Source: Schumannella sp.
GTDB lineage: Bacteria > Actinomycetota > Actinomycetes > Actinomycetales > Microbacteriaceae
Length of the DNA: 34,138 nucleotides
Assembly (NCBI GenBank): GCA_025463555.1
Contig: JAODAS010000278.1
Span: 1 to 34,138, forward strand
Reading direction: 5' to 3'
The notes under the pieces are model-generated. The model saw only the letters and a list, made by a program, of their open reading frames with translations. It did no database searches and was not told where the DNA came from. The position numbers and the translations under genes are program-made. Shown here piece after piece: positions 24,779 through 33,873 of the stretch. The first letter of the stretch is position 1; every line of letters begins with the position of its first letter.

Positions 24779-25050
24779 TAGATGCTCCCCTCAGTGGTGG
24801 CCGGTGCGGCCTGATCTGTGGCCGGGTCGGCCGTGGTGGATGATTCAGGCGCCGCGACCACCGCGGCCGGCTTGCGCCTCGGTGTCTTGACCGGCTTGGC
24901 CTGGGGTGCGTCGACCGCCGTGAAGAAAGGGTTCTCCGCCAGAGCCGCCGCCGTCTCGACGTTGACATCGAACACGTCACCGTCAGCGACGCGGATGTCC
25001 AGCGCGGGCATGTCGACCGGGAACCCGGCGACGTTCTTGAAACTGGGCAT
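24778..25050 (-). CDS. Small structural/hypothetical protein
   Basis: MPSFKNVAGFPVDMPALDIRVADGDVFDV... Confidence 0.6.
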   Translation of the reverse strand: MPSFKNVAGFPVDMPALDIRVADGDVFDVNVETAAALAENPFFTAVDAPQAKPVKTPRRKPAAVVAAPESSTTADPATDQAAPATTEGSI

Positions 25051-25057
25051 GATGCTC

Positions 25058-25567
25058 CTAGGGGGTGTATTTGTTCTGGGCGTGAATGTCGAATGTGATC
25101 CAGGCAATTCGGAGCGCGCCAGCCCCGCCCGCATCCTGCTCGTCGCGAGTCTGGATGAGGCTGATATTCGACACGTACGCATACCTGCCACCGTGGAGCG
25201 CGCCACCCAGCGTCGGGTCGGCGGCCAGCCAATGGGCGACGACGTCGAACAGGGCGATCGCCGCGTCACGGGCGGGTTTCTGCTGCGGTCCCGGCCGCGA
25301 CGTGCTGATGTAGCACGGGATCACATAGTCTTCATCGCGGCTGCCGGCGCCGAGGGTCAACGGGATCTGTGACCCGTTGTTCGCTTGCGCGTTATCCGGG
25401 TCCGTGCGGCCGATGAACACCATCGATTCGGACTGGCTGATGGGGAAGTTGTCAACGAGGACCGCGTCAGTGATGGCCGCGGTGAGATCCGTGGCGAGCG
25501 TCGTGGTCGTGGCGGGGTTGACGCCGGCGACGAGGTAGTCGATGGCCGCACCGAGTGAGGTACCCAT
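25058..25567 (-). CDS. Head-tail adaptor / tail terminator-like
   Basis: 169 aa, order between connector and major tail protein. Confidence 0.65.
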   Translation of the reverse strand: MGTSLGAAIDYLVAGVNPATTTTLATDLTAAITDAVLVDNFPISQSESMVFIGRTDPDNAQANNGSQIPLTLGAGSRDEDYVIPCYISTSRPGPQQKPARDAAIALFDVVAHWLAADPTLGGALHGGRYAYVSNISLIQTRDEQDAGGAGALRIAWITFDIHAQNKYTP

Positions 25568-26412
25568 CAGGCGGCCGACGGTCCGCGCTCGTACGGCTTC
25601 AGCATTTCGATGACACGGTTCGGGACTGCATACCCCATGACCATGATCGCGCCGTCGTCGTCACCGCCCTGCGCCTGGAATGAAGCCCGTCCGGGCATCT
25701 GTCCGTTCTCCCACCAGTGGCGGATGAGCTCACCAGTCGCATCGGTGATGTCCTGCGGAAGCGGGTTGATGCCCTGCTTGTACGTGACGGCCACATTCCC
25801 GCGACCATCGGGAAACCAAGCCGTGAGCCCGTTCGCCCTGCGAGTGATCTTGTGCGTGTCCCGGTCCCACGTGTACCCGTACTGGGTGAAGTTGCCCGCG
25901 CTGAGGGGCTGCTCCGTGAGGGTGAAAACGGTGGTGCCAAGGTTCTCGGTGATAGTGGTTATCGACTGCACCCACCGGGGTGACAGCACGATCGTTTCCC
26001 GGTGGCCGTCGAAAAACTCCGTGCGCATCTGACCCAGAATCGGCCCGGTGATGTTCTGCACAACGTCGCTGGCTGACTGCATGAACCTCCGCAGCTTCGC
26101 TGTTCCTGTCGTATCAGACACGGAAATGTTGAGCTGGTCTTTCAGTTCGGAGAACGAAATCAGAGCGAGAGACGGAGAGACAACAGTGAACTGGTCAACG
26201 AAGACATCCACGACCGCACCGGACGCCGACCAGACCAGCAGGTACGTGCCAATCTGCGGGGTCGGTACTGTCGCGGTGTATGTCGGTGCGGCAGAAGTGA
26301 CCACAGCCGGGGTCGACACGGTGCCGTCTGGGGCTGTGACCGTCAGAACTACCGTCGCTGTCTGGGGGGCCGTGTAGGACGCCGCGTAGATGTCGCCCAG
26401 CCAGGTTGACAT
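25567..26412 (-). CDS. Head-tail connector with N-terminal Ig-like segment
   Basis: Beta-rich N-terminus then FSELKDQLNISVSDTTGTAKLRRFMQSASDVVQNITGPI. Confidence 0.7.
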   Translation of the reverse strand: MSTWLGDIYAASYTAPQTATVVLTVTAPDGTVSTPAVVTSAAPTYTATVPTPQIGTYLLVWSASGAVVDVFVDQFTVVSPSLALISFSELKDQLNISVSDTTGTAKLRRFMQSASDVVQNITGPILGQMRTEFFDGHRETIVLSPRWVQSITTITENLGTTVFTLTEQPLSAGNFTQYGYTWDRDTHKITRRANGLTAWFPDGRGNVAVTYKQGINPLPQDITDATGELIRHWWENGQMPGRASFQAQGGDDDGAIMVMGYAVPNRVIEMLKPYERGPSAA

Positions 26413-26422
26413 CAGCAGCCCC

Positions 26423-26572
26423 CTACTTCTTGTCGAGGTCGGGGAGAGGTGAGAAGAGAGCCTCGCGGCCCTTCACGACGGGGTCCTTGTCCGCGACCAC
26501 GTCACCCTTCGCGACGAAATGGTCGACACCGTCACTGGACGTGTAGTGGAATGGCTGGTTCGCCTGCTGCAT
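26423..26572 (-). CDS. 49-aa hypothetical protein
   Basis: Manually translated MQQANQPFHYTSSDGVDHFVAKGDVVADKDPVVKGREALFSPLPDLDKK. Confidence 0.6.
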   Translation of the reverse strand: MQQANQPFHYTSSDGVDHFVAKGDVVADKDPVVKGREALFSPLPDLDKK

Positions 26573-26596
26573 GACCTACTCCTTGTCTGGGGGTGC

Positions 26597-26633
26597 TGAA
26601 GGGCGGACACCCGGGATGGGTGCCCGCCCTTCA
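26597..26633. terminator. Strong stem-loop without T-tract downstream of capsid gene
   Basis: TGAAGGGCGGACACCC-GGGAT-GGGTGCCCGCCCTTCA, 15 bp with one mismatch. Confidence 0.6.
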
Positions 26634-26643
26634 AGCGGAACTG

Positions 26644-28080
26644 CTACTGGACGGTGAGCGTGCGGAACGCGCCCGGAACGACAGCGTCGGCGCCGACACG
26701 CCAGTAGCCGAACCAGCCGGCCTGGCCGGTGGGCCGCGCGGTCGCCGAGTCCTTGACCATCGGCTCGTACATCACCGTCATGCCGACGCGGTCGACGATC
26801 GCGTACTGCGAGAAGTCACCGGCGACGGCGATCTTGCTGCCGGTGGTCGTGGTGCCGACCATCGTGGTGGACTCGTACAGCGGCATGTCGAGGACACGTT
26901 CCGGCTGGCCGGCGCCGAGGTTGGTCCAGTAGGACGAACCGCCGGCGGTGTCGAACTGGCGGGTCTTGTTGATGATCGCGACGTTCGCGATGATCGCGAG
27001 AGACTCGCTGTTGAGACGGAACCGGGGCGGGATCGCAGCCTGGAGGGCGTACACGTCCGCGATCGCGTACGTGGCAACACCTGCCGTGGTGACAGCCGTG
27101 GTCGCGGCGGTGACGATGCCCTTGGGGACACCACCGGTGCCAGCGCCGGTCGCGAACGCGGCCTCCTCGAGACGGTCCTTCGCGTCCGTGAGGAGCGCCG
27201 GGAACTGGGTCGCGAAGTCCGAGTCGCTGAGGATTTCATACGAACCGAACACCCATGCGGCCGCCTTCTGCGGGGTGATGACCGGCTGCGCCACGCCGGG
27301 GGTGTTGTCGCCGACAACTCCCGCCTCCGCGAGCCATGCCGCGTTCACGCCGGCGGACGTGACGCCTTCCCAGAAGTTCGTCGTGATCGTCTTGATCTGC
27401 GAGATCTTCCGGAACGGGTTCGCCGAACCGGAGTTCGTGAGCACGATCGTCGGGTCCAGAGTCACCGGGATCAGGAAGCCGCCGTTCGCGCCCGTGAGGG
27501 ACAGCGCGGCACGGACGGAAGCCTGCTCGTCCGGGTCGAGGGCGTTGATCTCGCCCTTCTTCTTGATGATGTTCTTGAACGCCCGGTGGTAGGCGTCCGA
27601 TCCGGTGAGGAGGACGTGACGGGAGATACCGCCATCGTCGCCCTCGTTCTCGTCGTTCTCGATAAGCCGGGTGACCTTCTCGGCCGCGGCGTCCGACAGT
27701 GAGTAGCGGGCGCTCGACTTGGTTGCCGCCTCGACAGCGTCGAACGCACGGCCGCGCATGTCATCGAGGTCGATCGCCCGAGCCTGGACGGCACGGGTCG
27801 AGTCGAACGGGTCGCGCGTGGTGCGGGAGAAGAACTCCGGGCTCTTCGGCGCGCCGTCCTTCACGTTGGCGGGATCGAGGGCCGCGGAGCGGATGGTCTC
27901 GATCTTCTCGGCACGGGCGGCGAGCGGTGCACGCTCGGTCTCGAGGTTGTCGAACTCGGTCTCGAGCTCGACGAACCGGGCCGACTCTTCGTCGGTGGGC
28001 TCTTCGATCTCGGACAGGGTGAGCAGTTCGGTGCGGATCGCGCTCATGCGCGTCAGCACCTCATTCAGTCGAACAGTCAT
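26644..28080 (-). CDS. HK97-type major capsid protein
   Basis: N-terminal coiled coil (delta-like) then FLIPVTLDPTIVLTNSGSANPFRKISQIKTITTNFWEG. Confidence 0.92.
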   Translation of the reverse strand: MTVRLNEVLTRMSAIRTELLTLSEIEEPTDEESARFVELETEFDNLETERAPLAARAEKIETIRSAALDPANVKDGAPKSPEFFSRTTRDPFDSTRAVQARAIDLDDMRGRAFDAVEAATKSSARYSLSDAAAEKVTRLIENDENEGDDGGISRHVLLTGSDAYHRAFKNIIKKKGEINALDPDEQASVRAALSLTGANGGFLIPVTLDPTIVLTNSGSANPFRKISQIKTITTNFWEGVTSAGVNAAWLAEAGVVGDNTPGVAQPVITPQKAAAWVFGSYEILSDSDFATQFPALLTDAKDRLEEAAFATGAGTGGVPKGIVTAATTAVTTAGVATYAIADVYALQAAIPPRFRLNSESLAIIANVAIINKTRQFDTAGGSSYWTNLGAGQPERVLDMPLYESTTMVGTTTTGSKIAVAGDFSQYAIVDRVGMTVMYEPMVKDSATARPTGQAGWFGYWRVGADAVVPGAFRTLTVQ

Positions 28081-28985
28081 TGCGTGCCTCCTAGGCGTGT
28101 TGCGGCGAGGATTTCCCTCGTCCGCTGTGACAGGAACAACCGACCCGAGTGCAGAAGCGGCTCGACGGTGCCGGCACCAGAAGGTGTGGCGGACCTGCCC
28201 GGCGCGTCAGCGAGACGCGTGGACAAGTGGCTAAGGCGGGTGAGGAACGCCGACCGGTCATCGGAATCGACCGGGTCAGGGTTCGACACCCCAAGAATCT
28301 GCGAGATCACCATCTGCGCCTGATCGAGCGCAGCATCGGTCTTGCACAGCGCATTCACGATCGGGTCGAGCGCGGCGTCACCTTCGGCGAGGTTCTCGAG
28401 GATCAGGGACAGCAGCAGCGTGTCCGTGTCCGCCAGGGACCGGACGCCCACGATCGCGGCGTCCGAGTAGGCGGGGAACGGTGTGGGCCCGTATTCGCGG
28501 AGGTTGATCTCCTGCCGGGTCACCAGCTGCCGCGCACCCGACGCATCCGGACGGAACCCGCCACGCGGCTTCGACTTGTCGGAGCGGACGAACGCGCCCG
28601 CGAACGACTGCGCTCGCAGCGAGTCCGACTTGATCGCCTCGAGGGTGGCCTCACCGAGCGGGGTGTTGTTGTACCGGGTGACGGTGAGCAGCCCCCGCGA
28701 ATCAGCGCGCACCTCGAGCGGGGTACCGATCGGCATCGAACCTGAGTCGGACGGGGTGCCGTAGATCGTCATCCCGTGGTTGTAGAGCACGGAGAACCGG
28801 GTGCCCTTGTCCGAGAGGGTCTTATTGAACGCGGTCGGGTCGATGCGCTCGGAGTAGATGCCGTCGCCGTCGCTGATCGGGACTTCCTGCCCGAACACGG
28901 CCGCGTAGGCCTCCACAGTGCGGCCGTCGCCGCCGGCGCGGATCTTGATGTCTTCGAGCGGGAACGATCGAGTGAAGTCGTTCAC
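28077..28985 (-). CDS. Head maturation protease (S78-like)
   Basis: GTG start overlapping portal stop; AVFGQEVPISDGDGIYSERIDPTAFNKTL...VLYNHG. Confidence 0.88.
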   Translation of the reverse strand: MNDFTRSFPLEDIKIRAGGDGRTVEAYAAVFGQEVPISDGDGIYSERIDPTAFNKTLSDKGTRFSVLYNHGMTIYGTPSDSGSMPIGTPLEVRADSRGLLTVTRYNNTPLGEATLEAIKSDSLRAQSFAGAFVRSDKSKPRGGFRPDASGARQLVTRQEINLREYGPTPFPAYSDAAIVGVRSLADTDTLLLSLILENLAEGDAALDPIVNALCKTDAALDQAQMVISQILGVSNPDPVDSDDRSAFLTRLSHLSTRLADAPGRSATPSGAGTVEPLLHSGRLFLSQRTREILAATRLGGTQ

Positions 28986-30268
28986 GGTGTACCTCCGATA
29001 TCGGGAATCTGGCCTGCCGGTGCGAGTTGAACGGAGACGAGTCCGGTGTGCTTGAGCAGGGTCATGTCGCCGCTGACCACGGCTGAGACGACGGTTTCGG
29101 GGTCGTAGCCGGCGTTCACGAGGTTCATCACGGCGATCGACATCTGGGCGTTGCCCTTCTGCCGGGATTCCTCCGCGTCGCGCAGGGCTGGAATGTCGCG
29201 GGAGTCGAACCACAGCTCGGCGCCGTCACGGACGGTGACGAACTTCGCCAACGCAGCGCACGCACCACGCCACAGCGGGTGCATCGTGGAGTCTGCGAAG
29301 TTCCGGTAAGCGGCCGCGTAGTTCGCCATCGTCGAGGCGTCCAGGCCACCCTGCAGCCCGGCCACGATCGGGGGCGTACCGCCGGCGGCAGCGATCCGCA
29401 CTTCGCCGGCTTCCCGCAATGCGGAGAACTCCATGTTCTTGAACGTGCCGCCGACGACAGTGACGTCGGCGCCCTCGTCAAGGATCAGGGTCTTGTTCGC
29501 GTTCTCCACACCGCCGTGATCCGACTGGATCTGATCGCGCAGCTTCTTGATCCAGGTCGGGTCGACCTTGCCCGCGTACCTGATGAGCATGTTCGGGGTG
29601 GCGGCGTTCTCGAAGAACTTCTGCTCGTGGACGGACATGGCCATGTCGGCGTTGATCTCGCGGACCACTGGTGTCAGCCATGACATGCCCCGCCACGGTG
29701 CGAGCGGGTCGGGCACAGGTGACCAGTGCGCGACCTCGTCGACCGGGTAGAACACCGGGTCGCCCTGGCCGCCCTCTGAGTAGGCGTACCCGATGACTTC
29801 GCGGTAGCAGTTCTCCGTGACCGGGTCGGTGAGCTCGACGGAGAGGATCTTCACCCAGTCGGGTCGCAGCCGTTCCAGGCGCGTGTCGTTGATGCGGTGG
29901 ATGAACGCATTGCCGGCGAGGTCAGCGTCCTGAATCATCCGGCCCAGCAGTTCCGATGTGGAACCGCCCGGCCACGGCGACTCGAGCATCAGCAGTGACT
30001 GGTCGCCCCACAGCTTCTTGTCTGACAGGTTCCGGTACTTGAACGTCGCCTCACTGAATAGCCGCAGGCGGGCGTTTAGCACGGCGAACACGGGCCCGTT
30101 GCCCTGGTATCCGACCGTCGAGTACGACATGAAGTCGTTGCCGATCGACTCGCCCCCCACGTTGCCGGCCGAGTTGTACGACTGCATGAACCCCACGCCG
30201 GCGCCCGTGTAGTTCGCGTCGGTCGGGTAGGGGACGATCACCCCACGGAGACGGTCGATGAGCCTCAT
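28982..30268 (-). CDS. HK97-type portal protein
   Basis: NMLIRYAGKVDPTWIKKLRDQIQSDHGGVENANKTLILDEGADVTVVGG. Confidence 0.92.
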   Translation of the reverse strand: MRLIDRLRGVIVPYPTDANYTGAGVGFMQSYNSAGNVGGESIGNDFMSYSTVGYQGNGPVFAVLNARLRLFSEATFKYRNLSDKKLWGDQSLLMLESPWPGGSTSELLGRMIQDADLAGNAFIHRINDTRLERLRPDWVKILSVELTDPVTENCYREVIGYAYSEGGQGDPVFYPVDEVAHWSPVPDPLAPWRGMSWLTPVVREINADMAMSVHEQKFFENAATPNMLIRYAGKVDPTWIKKLRDQIQSDHGGVENANKTLILDEGADVTVVGGTFKNMEFSALREAGEVRIAAAGGTPPIVAGLQGGLDASTMANYAAAYRNFADSTMHPLWRGACAALAKFVTVRDGAELWFDSRDIPALRDAEESRQKGNAQMSIAVMNLVNAGYDPETVVSAVVSGDMTLLKHTGLVSVQLAPAGQIPDIGGTP

Positions 30269-30417
30269 GGGCGCTCCTTCCCGTCGTCATGGAACAGAGC
30301 GATCAGCCCGATTGCGACCGAGCCCACGGCAAGGCCGGCGCCCGGGTGAATCCACCACCCGATCCCGACCCCGAAGCCGACCGCTGCGATGATGAGGAGA
30401 GTCAGCGATAGACGCAC
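30265..30417 (-). CDS. 50-aa membrane protein
   Basis: GTG start; VRLSLTLLIIAAVGFGVGIGWWIHPGAGLAVGSVAIGLIALFHDDGKERP; ATGA overlap with portal. Confidence 0.6.
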   Translation of the reverse strand: MRLSLTLLIIAAVGFGVGIGWWIHPGAGLAVGSVAIGLIALFHDDGKERP

Positions 30418-30427
30418 AGGATCCCCT

Positions 30428-31966
30428 TCACAGGAAGTAGACAGACGGTTCGGCTGGTGCTGGTACAGCGGTCAGAGCCCACAACGCGACAGTCGCCGCG
30501 TACAGCGGGGTGATGTCGGATGCGGACTTGCGTCGCCCCCAACGCCACGCACCTTCGCCGTCCTCAGTGTTCTTGCGGGCACCCTTGAGCGCGTCGGTGA
30601 GGTCCGACTGGCCGATATGCCGCAGCCCTTTGGTCGTGGCGAGGTCGAAGAACATGCCGCACGCAGCCGGCACGTCAGCCGACTTGACGAAACCCACAGC
30701 GACTTTCGCTGTCGTGAGCGACGGTATGAGCGGTTCAGCGCCCGACCCCGACACGATCGTGAGCTCGAACCCAGGGTGGGACTCCTGCAACTCGAGGGCA
30801 CGCTCCACAATCCACTCGACGCCCGCCCGATGGTCGATGACGCCGGCGCGTGAAGCAATCTCGACATGCGGGAGGCCGTCATCCCGGAACCCGGCGACAG
30901 CGATCGACGCCCAGGCACGACTGGGGGACACGTCGAGCACGAACTTCGGCGGCCCCGTCACCTTCGACTTCGGGTCGAGACAGTCAGCCCATTTCGCCGA
31001 GTCGATCACCGTGTCTGGTGCGTCCTCGAGTGTCGGCCAGATCGACAGGCGCTCCCGGAGGAATCCCTCGATGTCGGACTGGGCGGCTTCCCACTCGGCG
31101 TCGATCGTCTCGTGGAGGAGGCGGATTGCGCCGAGCGCCGGATTCGCCTGCGCTCTCGCTGCCCATGATGTCGGGTCGATCTTGTGCTTCGGATCGCCAG
31201 AGCCGGTCGGTGACCATTCCGCCCACGCTGCCCGCTTCGATTCGCCCTTGCGGCCGACGTCGCGGATGCCGGTCCATATCTCCGAGTTGTTCTCCTCGGA
31301 AGGCACCGTGCCCGTGTAGATCAGCTGGCGGTTCACTCCCTGCGCTGCGGTCGCGTACAGCATCGCCCGGTGGGCGAGGGTGGAGAACTCCTGCGCCTCG
31401 TCGAAGATCACACGTCGCGGTGAGAACCCGCGACCGGATGACTTTGACCGGGCGAGGAACGCCAACCGTGAGCCGTCACGCAACTCGATGACGTGCTGTC
31501 CGGTCAGACCGCCGTCCCACCGCACGACCTCAGCAGCGAGATCGTCGTTGGCCTGGATCAGCGTCTTCACCCGCAGGTACGCCTCGTCGGATGTCTTCAG
31601 TTCGTGCGCAGTCCAGAGCGTGAAGTTCTTCGCGCCGGGACGCTTCGGGTCAGTCCCGAACTGGCGCCCGCCGAGGTGTGCCTCGAACAGCGACCAGACC
31701 GCGATCGCCTCGAGCCATCCGCCCTTGCCGTTCTGACGGGCGACCAATGCGCCAACCGACGACGCGGACACGTTGCCGTTCAACGTCGCGAGCGTGATGC
31801 AGACCAGCAGGCATTGCCATGGATCGAGTGTCTGCCCGCACATCGCCATCACGTCGATGGCGTCGCGGGCATCATCCTCGCTGTCGAACTCAGGACGGTG
31901 CAGAACCCGCGGCTTCTGGCGCCCGCTCGGCAGCACGAGCGGCTCGACGCTCAAGGAGTTGGTCAA
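30428..31966 (-). CDS. Terminase large subunit
   Basis: LVARQNGKGGWLEAIAVWSLFEAHL; RVIFDEAQEFS Walker B. Confidence 0.93.
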   Translation of the reverse strand: MTNSLSVEPLVLPSGRQKPRVLHRPEFDSEDDARDAIDVMAMCGQTLDPWQCLLVCITLATLNGNVSASSVGALVARQNGKGGWLEAIAVWSLFEAHLGGRQFGTDPKRPGAKNFTLWTAHELKTSDEAYLRVKTLIQANDDLAAEVVRWDGGLTGQHVIELRDGSRLAFLARSKSSGRGFSPRRVIFDEAQEFSTLAHRAMLYATAAQGVNRQLIYTGTVPSEENNSEIWTGIRDVGRKGESKRAAWAEWSPTGSGDPKHKIDPTSWAARAQANPALGAIRLLHETIDAEWEAAQSDIEGFLRERLSIWPTLEDAPDTVIDSAKWADCLDPKSKVTGPPKFVLDVSPSRAWASIAVAGFRDDGLPHVEIASRAGVIDHRAGVEWIVERALELQESHPGFELTIVSGSGAEPLIPSLTTAKVAVGFVKSADVPAACGMFFDLATTKGLRHIGQSDLTDALKGARKNTEDGEGAWRWGRRKSASDITPLYAATVALWALTAVPAPAEPSVYFL

Positions 31967-32273
31967 TGCCAGACCTCTTCTTCACGATCGTCTCAACCTT
32001 CGGAACACCCAGCTGGGCGAGGATCGCCTTGAGCGCCGACGCCTGTTGCCGCGCCTCCGAAAGCACGCCATCGAACTTCACCTGCGCGACACGGCCCTCG
32101 TGATCCACCAGGCGGAACCGCAGCAGCTCCAGAACGCCCTTGCCGTCGATGATCCGGTCTAGGTCATCAAGCCGATCGGCGATCCGACCCGCCTCAACGA
32201 TCAGCGCACGAGTGCGCACATCGGTCGCCTCAGTGATCAGCGCGCGCAGCCCGTCGCCCGTCGAAACGTCCAC
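31890..32273 (-). CDS. Putative terminase small subunit
   Basis: GTG start with GGGAGG SD; small helical protein directly before large terminase. Confidence 0.65.
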   Translation of the reverse strand: MDVSTGDGLRALITEATDVRTRALIVEAGRIADRLDDLDRIIDGKGVLELLRFRLVDHEGRVAQVKFDGVLSEARQQASALKAILAQLGVPKVETIVKKRSGIDQLLERRAARAAERAPEAAGSAPS

Positions 32274-32360
32274 GCCGGCCTCCCTAAAAAAAAGAGTTGA
32301 CTGGCGGGTCCGCGCGGGTTGGCGGCTTCCGGAGTTGACCCCCCGCCCCCCATTGGTTGG

Positions 32361-32672
32361 TCACCAGTCTTGGGAGGCGTGAGTGGTCCGGGAGGGCGAT
32401 GCCTTGCCGTGTTTGCGTGCTGCTATCTCTTTGCCGCCACGGCTGGCACCGTCGAGCTGGTTGCAGTCTGCGTGGACGGGGCCGATCCATGCGGTTCGGT
32501 TGTTGTTGTGTCCAAGGGCCCACGGTGTTCCGGGTCTTATCCATCTGTCTGCGTGGATGCAGACAGGCTGTGCACAGTAGGCACGGCCAGCGTTGACTGT
32601 GGGGGTCAGGCGTCGGCGTTCTTTTTGGTGCGCGTATCCGTAGCCACGTTGGGTGGTGCTCTTCTTCGGCAT
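32361..32672 (-). CDS. HNH endonuclease adjacent to terminase
   Basis: YCAQPVCIHADRWIRPGTPWALGHNNNRTAWIGPVHADCNQLDGASRGG. Confidence 0.88.
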   Translation of the reverse strand: MPKKSTTQRGYGYAHQKERRRLTPTVNAGRAYCAQPVCIHADRWIRPGTPWALGHNNNRTAWIGPVHADCNQLDGASRGGKEIAARKHGKASPSRTTHASQDW

Positions 32673-32679
32673 GGGCTGC

Positions 32680-32853
32680 CTAGGCGTCGAGCTTCGTGAA
32701 GCCGCACTGCTCGAGCATATTGGTGAGGATCTCGGTAGAGACTTTGACGTACTCGCTTACCCCGTCGTGGAACACGTCGGCAATCGTCGTTGTCGTGCGG
32801 CCGTGCTCGTCGGTGGTTGAGTACCGATCGGTACGGACCAGTCGGTCAGCCAT
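32680..32853 (-). CDS. 57-aa hypothetical protein
   Basis: GGGAGG SD; MADRLVRTDRYSTTDEHGRTTTTIADVFHDGVSEYVKVSTEILTNMLEQCGFTKLDA. Confidence 0.6.
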   Translation of the reverse strand: MADRLVRTDRYSTTDEHGRTTTTIADVFHDGVSEYVKVSTEILTNMLEQCGFTKLDA

Positions 32854-32979
32854 GGGAACGCCTCCCGAAGTTCAGTGCCCCGATACCAGGCCGTCGTGGC
32901 TCGCGTGTGTTCAGTTGTCGCAGCACCCGAATGCTGCTTCTCGACCGGGTGGCGACCGTGGCCGTTGCCGGGAGGCATA

Positions 32980-33019
32980 AGAAAAGCCCCGCCTGATCGG
33001 GTGGTGATCGGCGGGGCTT
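32980..33019 (-). terminator. Intrinsic terminator
   Basis: AAGCCCCGCC(T)GATC / GATCGGCGGGGCTT, followed by TTTTC on minus strand. Confidence 0.85.
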
Positions 33020-33128
33020 CCGGAAGTTGACGCACTCGTGCAGCGCATGACCAGTATGACACGAGAGTTACACCGTTGTCATTCGATTCGGCGAGTGTGG
33101 GTGTGCGGCGTGTCGTTCAGCGAAGCGA

Positions 33129-33575
33129 TCAGCGGACTCCGAGGATTTTGTCGAAGTCCAGGCGGTCAACCCATGAGTAGCCAGATTCGACGCTCACCGT
33201 CTTCGCATTCACGCGGACGACCTTCCGCCATCCGGCAGGGGTGCGCACGAATTTCGATCCCGTGAGATCCCCGCGCGTCAGTCGCGTTCTGTCGCGTTCG
33301 GCAATGGTGCGTTCGTAGTAGCGCAGCTTGGTCGCATAGTACTCGAGCTTCTCGCTGGCTTCCTTCCACGCGCGGTCTGCGGAGTTCAGTGCGCTGCGTA
33401 CCTGCCTGGCCGCGCGTTGGTTGCCGCTTCCGCCAAACCCCGGGATGCCACCACCGAGCTCGCTAGCGGCCCCGCCGCGGGCCTCAGCACGAGCTAAACG
33501 TTCTTCCCAGCGAGCCTTTCCCTCTAGCGCCCATTCCCGCTTTTCTTCGAGGGTGCGACCGACTGTTTCGCTCAT
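33129..33575 (-). CDS. Hypothetical coiled-coil protein
   Basis: MSETVGRTLEEKREWALEGKARWEERLARAEARGG... Confidence 0.7.
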   Translation of the reverse strand: MSETVGRTLEEKREWALEGKARWEERLARAEARGGAASELGGGIPGFGGSGNQRAARQVRSALNSADRAWKEASEKLEYYATKLRYYERTIAERDRTRLTRGDLTGSKFVRTPAGWRKVVRVNAKTVSVESGYSWVDRLDFDKILGVR

Positions 33576-33817
33576 GAGTTGGCCTCCATCTTTGCCCACG
33601 TGAGGCTGTACGCGGAACCGGTGTGGCTGCCCGCTGCGTCGAATATGTGCCAGTCGCATCCGGTCATGCGCCACGACTTGCGAATGGTCTGGCCGGTGAA
33701 CAGGTTGACGTATTCGCTGATGTACAGTTCGCCGTCGTGACGAAAGCTCTTGCCCTTGCTCTTTGTCCAGGCGATGTCGGTGTGGTGGGCTACGTTCTGG
33801 GCTGCTGTCGTGTTCAT
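33572..33817 (-). CDS. Hypothetical protein (81 aa)
   Basis: MNTTAAQNVAHHTDIAWTKSKGKSFRHDGELY; first gene after promoter. Confidence 0.7.
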   Translation of the reverse strand: MNTTAAQNVAHHTDIAWTKSKGKSFRHDGELYISEYVNLFTGQTIRKSWRMTGCDWHIFDAAGSHTGSAYSLTWAKMEANS

Positions 33818-33823
33818 ATCTAT

Positions 33824-33853
33824 AGTGTAGCGCGCTTTACACTCTGATGTCAA
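33824..33853 (-). promoter_or_regulatory. Sigma70-like promoter for the 33817 gene
   Basis: TTGACA-18 nt-TACACT, then 6 nt to ATG. Confidence 0.75.
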
Positions 33854-33873
33854 GTGTGGTGTACGCTTTACTT

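Noticed and set aside
26593-27702. 369-aa plus-strand ORF opposite the capsid gene
   Set aside because: Antisense to the HK97-like capsid; Arg/Asp/Val-rich shadow composition.
32757-33062. Alternative minus ORF overlapping the 57-aa gene and the terminator
   Set aside because: Crosses a strong intrinsic terminator; the 57-aa ORF has a better SD and more plausible sequence.
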